A stretch of DNA of 64,000 bases from UBA5158 sp963692955 (GTDB lineage Bacteria > Pseudomonadota > Gammaproteobacteria > DSM-16500), in contig OY843587.1 in NCBI GenBank assembly GCA_963692955.1, forward strand, positions 2,232,001 through 2,296,000, given 5' to 3'. The notes beneath the pieces are model-generated. The model did not search any database. It was not told where the DNA came from and saw only the letters and a list, made by a program, of their open reading frames with translations. Both the position numbers and the translations under genes were made by a program. Positions 1-6,008 of the stretch are shown one piece after another; position 1 is the first letter of the stretch, and each line of letters opens with the position of its first letter.

Positions 1-140
1 AAAATGCCCCCGGGCGTTTCCAACTCAAATATCCAAAGCCGTTACCCTGTCGCGCAAAAATCTTATAATCCAACGGACAAACGAGTCGTTTTAACTCCGC
101 CAGAGTTAAACACTTCTAGCCAATAAGGATAACGCAAGTA

Positions 141-146
141 TATAAT
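141..146 (+). promoter_or_regulatory. Probable -10 box of the tRNA-Ser promoter
   Basis: A perfect TATAAT lies 23 bases before the first base of the tRNA and is followed by a GC-rich stretch (CCACGCGCC), as expected of stable-RNA promoters. I see no good -35 box at the right spacing, so this rests on the -10 and its position. Confidence 0.5.
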
Positions 147-169
147 CCACGCGCCAATATGTTAAGACC

Positions 170-262
170 GGAGAGGTACCGAAGTGGCTATAACGGCACC
201 GACTCGAAATCGGATGGAGGGCGAAAGCTCTCACGTGGGTTCGAATCCCACCCTCTCCGCCA
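170..262 (+). tRNA. tRNA-Ser (anticodon CGA), CCA encoded
   Basis: The acceptor arm GGAGAGG pairs with CCTCTCC, followed by discriminator G and an encoded CCA. The anticodon loop reads CTCGAAA, giving anticodon CGA, which reads UCG. A long variable arm (GGAGGGCGAAAGCTCTC region) marks it as a class II serine tRNA, and the T arm carries GGTTCGAATCC. The length is 93 bases with CCA. An integrase gene begins 198 bases downstream in the same orientation, so the 3' end of this gene is the likely integration target. Confidence 0.96.
249..262 (+). other. Candidate left attachment site (tRNA 3' end)
   Basis: The last 14 bases of the tRNA (CACCCTCTCCGCCA) recur with one T missing at 10757-10769 (CACCCTCCCGCCA), at the far end of the foreign segment. 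P4-type integrases commonly use tRNA 3' ends as attB. The exact crossover cannot be fixed from one sequence. Confidence 0.55.
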
Positions 263-373
263 TACAAGCTTCCAATGAACTCCACCAACTTCTATAAAAC
301 CCCTTTGAAATAAGATTTATCTTACACTCTTAGTCCAATCACATCCTACAACTTCCGCTTGAATCCAATACAA

Positions 374-427
374 TTTGGGGGTATAAATTGGGGTATATAA
401 CATAATCATAATTTTGGATACCCCCAC
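374..427 (+). promoter_or_regulatory. Integrase arm-type sites, left end
   Basis: Two direct copies of a G-rich heptamer (GGGGGTATAAATT, then GGGGTATATAA) and one inverted copy (GGATACCCCC) lie between the tRNA and the integrase. GGGGGTATAA recurs at the other end of the element (10674). Repeats of this kind flank P4-type elements and are the expected arm-binding sites of the recombinase. They may also place the int promoter under Int control. Confidence 0.55.
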
Positions 428-460
428 AATAGCCACTATATGCAATTTTGAGATACCTCC

Positions 461-1672
461 ATGCCCTTAACTGATATCAAAGTAAAACGAGCCAAGCCTC
501 GAGTAAAAGCATATAAACTTGCTGACTCAGAAGGGCTATTTTTATTAGTCACACCTAAAGGTGCCAAGTATTGGCGATTAAAATATCGGTTTAACGGCAA
601 AGAAAAATTACTGGCTTTGGGGGTTTATGATCAAGTAACGCTTTTAGAAGCTAGAACCAAACGAAATGCTGCACGCAGCCTATTAGCAAAGGAAATCGAT
701 CCAGGACTTCTCAAACAAGAAAGAAAACGGACTAACAAGATTGCCGCTGAAAATAATTTTGAAGGAATAGCGCGAGAATGGCATGCAAAATTTTCCCCAC
801 AATGGTCACCCAAACATTCATTCAGAGTTATCAACCAACTTGAAAAAGAAATTTTCCCATGGCTAGGTCGTCGCGCAATATCTGAAGTAAGCGCACCTGA
901 GCTACTATCAGCCCTCAGGCGTGTGGAAAACAGGGGAGCTATTGAAACTGCCCATAGAACTCATCAAATCTGCGGGCAAGTCTTTCGTTACGCTATTGCA
1001 ACTGGACGAGCTGAGCGTGATTTATCGTTGGACCTTCGCGGTGCCCTGCCTCCATCCAGAAAAAAACACCACGCTACTCTGACTGACCCGAATGCCATTG
1101 GCGAGCTAATGCGGGCAATAAAAGATTACGAAGGCCATTTCGTAACAAAATGCGCATTGAGATTAGCTTCCATATTATTCGTACGCCCTGGAGAACTTCG
1201 CAAAGCAGAATGGTCTGAGTTCGATTTAAACTCAGCAGAATGGCGCATACCACCCGAAAAAATGAAAATGCGAGTTACACATATTGTCCCACTCTCACAT
1301 CAAGCAGTATTAATACTTAATGAACTCTTCCCATTAACTGGTAATCGCAAGTACGTATTCCCATCTGTACGTACTTTCGCTCGTCCCATGTCTGAAAATA
1401 CCGTAAATGCAGCATTGAGAAGACTAGGCTACACAAAAGATGAGATTTGTGGACACGGTTTTCGCTCAATGGCATCAACGCTTCTTAATGAACATGGTTG
1501 GAATCGGGACGCCATTGAAAGGCAACTCGCGCACGCAGAACGTAATAATATTCGCGCAGCATACAATTACGCTGAATACTTACCTGAACGCCGCAAAATG
1601 ATGCAGCACTGGGCAGATTATTTAGACGAAATAAGCTGTGGCTCACGCTCACGCATTCTTCAGGTAGTTTAA
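461..1672 (+). CDS. int: P4-type tyrosine site-specific integrase
   Basis: This 403-residue recombinase would integrate and excise the element at the tRNA-Ser gene. The N-terminus (residues 1-80, LTDIKVKRAKPR, SEGLFLLVTPKGAKYWRLKYR) matches the DUF4102 arm-binding domain of P4/CTX-like integrases. A core-binding helical domain follows, then the catalytic domain. The catalytic residues are visible: Arg242 in VRPGELR, His332 and Arg335 in HGFR, His358 in LAHAE, and the nucleophile Tyr368 in AYNYAEYL. The family AEYLPERRKMMQ-like tail is present. Length is normal for the family. No clear ribosome-binding site precedes the ATG, but the N-terminus aligns with family starts. The position next to the tRNA, in the same direction, is classic for genomic islands. 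Confidence 0.95.
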   Translation: MPLTDIKVKRAKPRVKAYKLADSEGLFLLVTPKGAKYWRLKYRFNGKEKLLALGVYDQVTLLEARTKRNAARSLLAKEIDPGLLKQERKRTNKIAAENNFEGIAREWHAKFSPQWSPKHSFRVINQLEKEIFPWLGRRAISEVSAPELLSALRRVENRGAIETAHRTHQICGQVFRYAIATGRAERDLSLDLRGALPPSRKKHHATLTDPNAIGELMRAIKDYEGHFVTKCALRLASILFVRPGELRKAEWSEFDLNSAEWRIPPEKMKMRVTHIVPLSHQAVLILNELFPLTGNRKYVFPSVRTFARPMSENTVNAALRRLGYTKDEICGHGFRSMASTLLNEHGWNRDAIERQLAHAERNNIRAAYNYAEYLPERRKMMQHWADYLDEISCGSRSRILQVV

Positions 1673-1704
1673 TATATAAATCTTCACGTTTTTAAGGATG
1701 CGCA

Positions 1705-2439
1705 ATGCTGGAAAAGAAAAACTTAGTTCTTTTATTAGAATACAATGAAAAGGAAATAAAAATTCTTGTTCGAGAAGCTTTAAGAGGGTCGGCAGCCATT
1801 TATACGATTGACAATGAAAACAATTTTTATCTTATTACTCCTGTTCAACTTCAAGAGATTTATGGCAATCATCCAGACAAAGTTGATACTTTTTTTCGTG
1901 AAGCTCTCTTTGATCAAAGTAAAAACCACTTTGGATCATGGAGAAACCTCGGGATCATTGATCTGTTAATTGATCAGATATCCGCAGATCAAACGCTACG
2001 CAAGCCTACAGAACACCATGAAATTGATTCTACATGCCTAGAAGAATACGACACTACCGCAGACTTAGGGGATAATTATTTCATTGAACTGCCTAGGGAT
2101 CGCGATGCCCGTTTATTCCGAATGGCCTTTAATCTTTATTTGCTTGATCCAACAACCAAGCTAGATATTCTTCATGAAAAAATCAATCCTGGTCCAATAA
2201 AGATTGGTAGATCTACTTTAAAAAAAGCGGTAAAACTTGAAACTCTAAAACAGAAAGTCTCCAACTTGCTAATCTTGGCAGCCAAACTTTATAAGACTTT
2301 AGAAAAGCCGACAGTTGACATTATCAGTGAAGAAGTAATGAACAATGATCTCTGGAAGAACTTCATAGATAAAGAAGTATTAAATAAGTTTTTAACCATC
2401 AAACATGAATTTTTTATAAAAAATGCGGCTTCCCAATAA
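1705..2439 (+). CDS. Unrecognised 244-residue island protein
   Basis: I do not recognise this protein. It starts 32 bases after the integrase with a good ribosome-binding site (AAGGATG), so it probably shares the integrase transcript. The sequence is charged and soluble-looking, with no membrane segment, no cysteine motif and no nucleotide-binding loop. The N-terminal third (residues 1-75) looks alpha/beta, with the stretches IYTIDNENNFYLITP and VDTFFREALF. The C-terminal half is helical and Lys/Glu-rich. Its place between the integrase and the AlpA-type regulator is where satellite elements often keep small accessory or regulatory genes. No function is assigned. Confidence 0.7.
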   Translation: MLEKKNLVLLLEYNEKEIKILVREALRGSAAIYTIDNENNFYLITPVQLQEIYGNHPDKVDTFFREALFDQSKNHFGSWRNLGIIDLLIDQISADQTLRKPTEHHEIDSTCLEEYDTTADLGDNYFIELPRDRDARLFRMAFNLYLLDPTTKLDILHEKINPGPIKIGRSTLKKAVKLETLKQKVSNLLILAAKLYKTLEKPTVDIISEEVMNNDLWKNFIDKEVLNKFLTIKHEFFIKNAASQ

Positions 2440-2500
2440 AAGTTACAAAGTTATAGATCAAATAACTTAATAACCTTTTTGTATCTTTAAAGTAACTTTT
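2438..2500. promoter_or_regulatory. Nested AAGTTA/TAACTT dyads upstream of the AlpA-type gene
   Basis: AAAAGTTAC (2438-2446) is the exact inverse of GTAACTTTT (2492-2500). Inside this pair, AAAGTTAT (2447-2454) faces ATAACTT (2462-2468). The region is intergenic and upstream of the regulator and replication genes, so an operator, or a weak hairpin ending the upstream transcript, is plausible. The repeats are seen; the role is inferred. Confidence 0.4.
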
Positions 2501-2625
2501 TCACTTCGTTGATATTAAGAGATTTTTATATCAATTGCCTCGACTCTCTCTCACTAGCATTAGCATTGTTTTTATAAAATATCACCGTCATTCTATCCCT
2601 GAAGATCAAATTAAGGAGATTGAGT

Positions 2626-2841
2626 ATGGATTCAGCCCAAAAAATTCTAAGGCTTCCAAAAGTGATAGAAACCACCGGAATATCTCGCTCTTCTATCTAT
2701 GCAAAGATATCCCATGGATTATTCCCGATTCCAATTTCTCTAGGTAATAGATCCGTGGGATGGCTAGAAAGCGAAGTCAATGACTGGATAAAAAACTGCA
2801 TAAATGAAAGGAACACAAAAAAGGAGATTAAGCATGGATAG
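2626..2841 (+). CDS. AlpA-family (MerR-like) element regulator
   Basis: This 71-residue DNA-binding protein belongs to the AlpA family of phage/satellite regulators, which switch on excision and replication genes in P4-like elements. Residues 8-30 (ILRLPKVIETTGISRSSIYAKIS) form the winged-helix recognition region, followed by the typical FPIPISLGNRSVGWLESEVNDWI. The ATG at 2626 is chosen because AAGGAG (2613-2618) lies 7 bases before it. A TTG two codons earlier has poorer spacing. The 3' end overlaps the next gene by 8 bases, which implies translational coupling with the zinc-ribbon and DUF3631 genes. Nested dyads upstream may be its or another regulator's operator. Confidence 0.85.
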   Translation: MDSAQKILRLPKVIETTGISRSSIYAKISHGLFPIPISLGNRSVGWLESEVNDWIKNCINERNTKKEIKHG

Positions 2842-3187
2842 CATTAAAAAGGCGCCGCTGTTAACGACGCCCAAGTTTAAACATATCAAATTCGAGTATA
2901 GCGCTTCATACGTAATTTTGAAAGCAGACAATAATTGGCTTGCTGGTTTTGACATATGGGATTTGCTGGGTATATTTGTCAAAGATTATAAATGTCCTTT
3001 GTGTGAATGCAATGGTTTTCAAATTACCGACGAAAAAACCGGTGCCTTTAGTTGTAGTATTTGCAAGAAAAGTGGATTAGGTATTCAACTCGTCCAGCAC
3101 TATTTGTCTCTGTCATATGAAGATTCAATTGAGCGTGTAGGAAGACTTCTACGTATTAAAACAAAGGAGGCTTTTTATGCAGCATAA
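2834..3187 (+). CDS. Zinc-ribbon protein, probably part of the element's replication module
   Basis: This is a 117-residue protein with a four-cysteine zinc ribbon: CPLC near residue 48 and CSIC near residue 70, the spacing seen in primase-type zinc-binding domains. After it comes GLGIQLVQHYLSLSYEDSIERVGRLL, resembling the helix that follows the zinc ribbon in DnaG-like primases. It lacks any polymerase or helicase domain, so it may supply template recognition in trans to the DUF3631 ATPase encoded next. The ATG at 2834 is supported by AAAGGAG just upstream. The gene overlaps its upstream neighbour by 8 bases and its downstream neighbour by 11 bases, a tightly coupled operon. The primase-accessory role is inference. 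Confidence 0.7.
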   Translation: MDSIKKAPLLTTPKFKHIKFEYSASYVILKADNNWLAGFDIWDLLGIFVKDYKCPLCECNGFQITDEKTGAFSCSICKKSGLGIQLVQHYLSLSYEDSIERVGRLLRIKTKEAFYAA

Positions 3188-4487
3188 TTTCAAAGAAACC
3201 ATAACTAACTTAGCTAGACTATCTCATGCCGAATATGAATTTAAAAGGCTACCGCTAGCAAATGAGTTAAAGATTAGAGTAGCCGCCCTAGATGAGATGG
3301 TGAAAAAATCCCGCCAGCAACTTCAAGAAACTTCCTCTTCTGGAAGTATAATATTTCCAGCTATAGATCCCTGGAATCAAATAGTCGATGGATCCACTTT
3401 ACTTTCGTCACTCGCTCTAACAATAAAGAATCATGTAATCCTTGGAGAACATGATGCAAATGCAATTGCTCTGTGGATTGTATTCACACATTGCATTGAT
3501 TCGACAAATGTAGCACCCATCCTAAATATTTGCTCACCTGAAAAAAGGTGCGGTAAGTCAACATTACTATCACTACTCGAGAATTTGGTACATCGCCCTC
3601 TTCTCGCTTCTAATATTTCTCCTGCAGCAATATTTCGCACCATTGAAGAGCATAAGCCAACGCTCTTACTCGATGAAGTGGATACTTTCATAAACAACGA
3701 AAAATCAGAATTACGAGGAATCATTAACTCCGGACATTCGAGATCATCAGCATTTGTAATAAGAACCGTTGGGGATAATCACACCCCCCAAAAATTTTCA
3801 ACATGGGGAGCCAAATGTTTAGCAGGCATCGGGAATATTCCAGACACAATAAAGGATCGCTCAATCAGCATAAACCTCAGGCGAAAACTTCAGGGTGAAG
3901 AAATTACTAAGTTACGCCGCACATCAAAGGCTCATCTTGCTGAACTACAGATGCAGTGCCAAAGATTTGCTGCAGACAATGGTTTTAGAATTTCATCTTC
4001 ACAACCTGAAACTCCTTTCGATTTGAATGATCGTGCCGCTGATAGTTGGGAATCATTATTCGTGATTTCAGATATAGCGGGAGGAAAATGGCCCTCCTAC
4101 GCTCGAGAAGCATCTTTACACCTTTCTTCAGATGATGAATCAATAACAGGTTCTGTAGAGCTGCTTCAAAACATTAGAAATATCTTTGAAGAAAAGATGA
4201 TTTCAAAGATATCTACAGCTGAATTACTAACTGCACTTTGCCTTGATACTGAATCACCATGGGCAACCTATAATCGCGGTCAACCAATGTCACCTAGACA
4301 ATTAGCAAAAAAATTAAAAGAATTCAAAATTCAGAGTGGAACAATTCGATTACCAAATGGAACAACTCCAAAAGGTTATTATCGCGAAAATTTTGATGAC
4401 ATATTCAAACGATATATTCCTAGTAATGACGCCACAACGCCACAAATTAATGCTTTAGGATGGGATGAATATTTAAAACATGCATGA
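3177..4487 (+). CDS. DUF3631-type replication ATPase (primase/helicase-like)
   Basis: A 436-residue P-loop protein of the DUF3631 family, found in satellites, plasmids and prophages as the replication ATPase. Walker A is in ICSPEKRCGKSTLL (about residues 118-131) and Walker B in TLLLDEVDTFI (about 160-170). It is followed by RGIINSGHSRSSAFVIR and the sensor-like RSISINLRRK. The C-terminal region (SPRQLAKKLKEFKIQSGTIR) has the helix-turn-helix look of the domain that follows DUF3631. AAAGGAGG precedes the ATG at 3177, and the start overlaps the zinc-ribbon gene. Two inverted copies of the TGTGGCG iteron sit inside its last 60 bases, with three more just after the stop. An initiator/helicase role at that site is inference. 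Confidence 0.82.
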   Translation: MQHNFKETITNLARLSHAEYEFKRLPLANELKIRVAALDEMVKKSRQQLQETSSSGSIIFPAIDPWNQIVDGSTLLSSLALTIKNHVILGEHDANAIALWIVFTHCIDSTNVAPILNICSPEKRCGKSTLLSLLENLVHRPLLASNISPAAIFRTIEEHKPTLLLDEVDTFINNEKSELRGIINSGHSRSSAFVIRTVGDNHTPQKFSTWGAKCLAGIGNIPDTIKDRSISINLRRKLQGEEITKLRRTSKAHLAELQMQCQRFAADNGFRISSSQPETPFDLNDRAADSWESLFVISDIAGGKWPSYAREASLHLSSDDESITGSVELLQNIRNIFEEKMISKISTAELLTALCLDTESPWATYNRGQPMSPRQLAKKLKEFKIQSGTIRLPNGTTPKGYYRENFDDIFKRYIPSNDATTPQINALGWDEYLKHA

Positions 4488-4549
4488 ATTTACTGCCCGC
4501 ATGCTAACGAGCTTGCTACAGATTATGTGGCGAATGTGGCGTTGTGGCG
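4430..4549. other. Candidate replication origin: five TGTGGCG iterons in opposed clusters
   Basis: CGCCACAACGCCACA at 4430-4444 is the exact inverse of TGTGGCGTTGTGGCG at 4535-4549, and another TGTGGCG lies at 4526-4532. That gives five copies of a 7-mer in two opposed clusters bracketing the end of the DUF3631 gene. In P4-like satellites the replication protein binds short iterons at the origin. The repeats are seen; the origin role is inferred. A terminator is unlikely, because the arms are about 80 bases apart. Confidence 0.45.
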
Positions 4550-4592
4550 GATATTTATTATGAGTTAATAATATAGGATTAGGAGTAATCAC

Positions 4593-5060
4593 ATGATAGA
4601 AACTAAACAAGATTTATCTATCGACACGCAAGTCAAATCCAACCTTGTGGGATATGATAAAAGCTATTTCACGGAAAAAATTACGCGATTGGGTGGCCTT
4701 GCATCAAATATTTTGGGCGATCCTAATTTTGATGCGTTAAATGGGGAGAAAGAAATTAAAATAGGCTTAAAAGCATTTGAAGCACAAGGTACGTTACAAG
4801 AAATGTTAGTAACAGAAATGATAACGATCCATCAACTGCAACAAACCGCTATGATCGCAGCGAATGAATTGAATAGTGTAGAGTTAAAAAAATATTTCAT
4901 TAATACGACAATCAAACTCGCTAATACTTTCGTACAGCAAGCTACCCTGCTTAGCAAACTCCAAGGCAAAGGTGGCCAGCAAATAAATATAGATTGTGTA
5001 GAAGTTAACCAGGGCGGGCAAGCAATAGTTGGAAATTTCGAAGGAGTATCAAAAAATTGA
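4593..5060 (+). CDS. Conserved mobile-element protein paired with an HGG-motif protein
   Basis: A 155-residue soluble, mainly helical protein with the C-terminal signature KLQGKGGQQINIDCVEVNQG followed by a GGQAIVGN-type end. I recall this type of ending from hypothetical proteins on plasmids and prophages, where it precedes a small HGG-motif gene exactly as here. AGGAG precedes the ATG. The stop codon overlaps the start of the next gene (TTGA), so the two are translationally coupled. Function is unknown. A packaging or DNA-binding role, as for small-terminase-like proteins, is possible but not shown. Confidence 0.7.
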   Translation: MIETKQDLSIDTQVKSNLVGYDKSYFTEKITRLGGLASNILGDPNFDALNGEKEIKIGLKAFEAQGTLQEMLVTEMITIHQLQQTAMIAANELNSVELKKYFINTTIKLANTFVQQATLLSKLQGKGGQQINIDCVEVNQGGQAIVGNFEGVSKN

Positions 5061-5335
5061 AAACGACCTCAAAGACCGAAGAAACAAGTTTTTCATTTAA
5101 CAACGCAGCAAGATGTGGAGCAAAAACCAAATCAAACGATGGTAAGCCATGTCGCTGCCCCGCCATGCGATTTAAAGCTCGGTGCCGTGTACATGGAGGC
5201 TCAAATGGCAGCGGCGGTCAGAAAGGCAATAAAAATGCTTTAAAACATGGCTACACTACACACGCTATGAAAACTTTTAAAAAAGCTATCAAGATCTCCA
5301 TATCAAATAGCAAATCTTGGAAAGATGTAATCTAA
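5057..5335 (+). CDS. HGG-motif small cysteine-rich protein
   Basis: This 92-residue basic protein has the core RCGAKTKSNDGKPCRCPAM, then RCRVHGG and GNKNALKHG. It matches the widespread HGG family of phage and plasmid proteins, in which a small cysteine/histidine zinc-knuckle-like core precedes a GNxNAxKHG tail. The start is a TTG that overlaps the upstream stop, with AAGGAG 10 bases before. It forms a two-gene unit with the gene upstream. The family is often found beside phage packaging genes; no packaging gene is visible here, so its role in this element is open. Confidence 0.75.
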   Translation: MKTTSKTEETSFSFNNAARCGAKTKSNDGKPCRCPAMRFKARCRVHGGSNGSGGQKGNKNALKHGYTTHAMKTFKKAIKISISNSKSWKDVI

Positions 5336-5337
5336 AA

Positions 5338-5637
5338 CTATTCTTCTTCACCAAGAGGATAATCGAGAAAATCGTAGGAAAAGCTGTGCTGAGGCTTAAA
5401 TGTATCAATGCTAGCATTAACTTCACGCAGCTTTTCATTAATTTCCATTAATTGCTCGATTACAATTCTTGAATCATTCCCAAAGCTATATATGGTTTGT
5501 ATAACAAGCATAAGGTATACCGTTATCATGATACTGGATGAAAAAATCAATATAAAAATTGATCCAGCACTTACAAACCATACAATTGAGACAGCAATAA
5601 ATAAAAGTAATAAATCATATTCGGAATTTTTAGACAT
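5338..5637 (-). CDS. Small two-span membrane protein, divergent from the C-regulator gene
   Basis: A 99-residue protein with two hydrophobic segments, about residues 9-32 (LLLLFIAVSIVWFVSAGSIF) and 33-51. A short charged, coiled-coil-like tail follows (VIEQLMEINEKLREVNASID) and an acidic end (LGEEE). GGTGAG lies 8 bases before the ATG. It is transcribed away from the controller-protein gene across a 92-base region containing the C-box, so it may be controlled by that protein. No family is recognised. A small membrane protein of this shape could be an effector or immunity component of a defence unit, but that is inference. Confidence 0.6.
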   Translation of the reverse strand: MSKNSEYDLLLLFIAVSIVWFVSAGSIFILIFSSSIMITVYLMLVIQTIYSFGNDSRIVIEQLMEINEKLREVNASIDTFKPQHSFSYDFLDYPLGEEE

Positions 5638-5682
5638 TAGATCTCACCAAGAATGTAACGTTATGAATAAACAGATAATGAT

Positions 5683-5714
5683 ACTTATAGTCCGTGGTTT
5701 TATAAGTATAGGAC
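5683..5714 (+). promoter_or_regulatory. C-box operator of the controller protein
   Basis: ACTTATAGTCCGTGG (5683-5697) matches, from memory, the classic C-box half of restriction-modification controller operators. A second, partly inverted element, TATAAGTATAGGAC, follows at 5701-5714. The controller ATG is at 5730, with a possible -10 (TATTCT) only about 6 bases before it and no ribosome-binding site. This suggests a leaderless transcript, common among C genes. Binding is inferred from the match. Confidence 0.7.
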
Positions 5715-5729
5715 GCATATTCTACACAT

Positions 5730-5969
5730 ATGCGCAAAAAGAATCCAGCACTTATAAAGATCGGCAAAAGGATAAGAGAACTCCGAAAAGCGAAGGGATT
5801 CTCTCAAGAAAGCTTTGCTTATGAAATAGGTCTTGATAGAACGTATATGGGTAGTGTGGAACGAGGAGAAAGAAATATTGCTGCAATAAACATTATACGT
5901 ATAGCAAAAGCTTTGAAAGTAGAAATTGGTGAATTATTTCCTTTAATTCGAAATCTTAATATTAGTTAG
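5730..5969 (+). CDS. Restriction-modification type controller (C) protein, XRE family
   Basis: A 79-residue HTH_XRE protein: IGKRIRELRKAKGFSQESFAYEIGLDRTYMGSVERGERNI carries all five helices, with the recognition helix near LDRTYMGSVERG. ERNIAAINIIRIAKALKVEIGELF is typical of C proteins such as those of BclI/AhdI-type systems. A recognisable C-box lies upstream and the gene appears leaderless. C proteins normally delay endonuclease expression until a methyltransferase has acted, but no methyltransferase is visible here. It may be a leftover, or it may govern the neighbouring non-standard defence genes. It converges with the 776-residue gene across an AT-only palindrome. Confidence 0.85.
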   Translation: MRKKNPALIKIGKRIRELRKAKGFSQESFAYEIGLDRTYMGSVERGERNIAAINIIRIAKALKVEIGELFPLIRNLNIS

Positions 5970-5973
5970 TAGT

Positions 5974-5999
5974 AATATATATATTACCATATATATATT
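5974..5999. terminator. AT-only palindrome between convergent genes
   Basis: AATATATATAT, a TACC loop, then ATATATATATT form an 11-bp stem between the stops of the controller gene and the convergent 776-residue gene. Having no G:C pairs, it is weak as an intrinsic terminator. It could extrude as a cruciform or simply be spacer. Confidence 0.3.
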
Positions 6000-6008
6000 T
6001 AAATGTTG

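Noticed and set aside
1..20. Hairpin AAATGCCC/GGGCGTTT at the window edge
   Set aside because: The loop is only two bases and the T run is short; the gene it might terminate is outside the window.
106..288. 60-codon minus-strand frame over the tRNA-Ser gene
   Set aside because: It lies antisense to a certain tRNA; this kind of GGIRTH-type peptide is a well-known false product of tRNA-Ser sequences.
2535..2747. 70-codon plus-strand frame overlapping the AlpA-type gene
   Set aside because: No ribosome-binding site and no family; the overlapping AlpA frame has a clear site and domain.
5408..5824. 138-codon plus-strand frame across the C-box
   Set aside because: It is antisense to the membrane protein and out of frame with the controller gene, with no start signal or motif.
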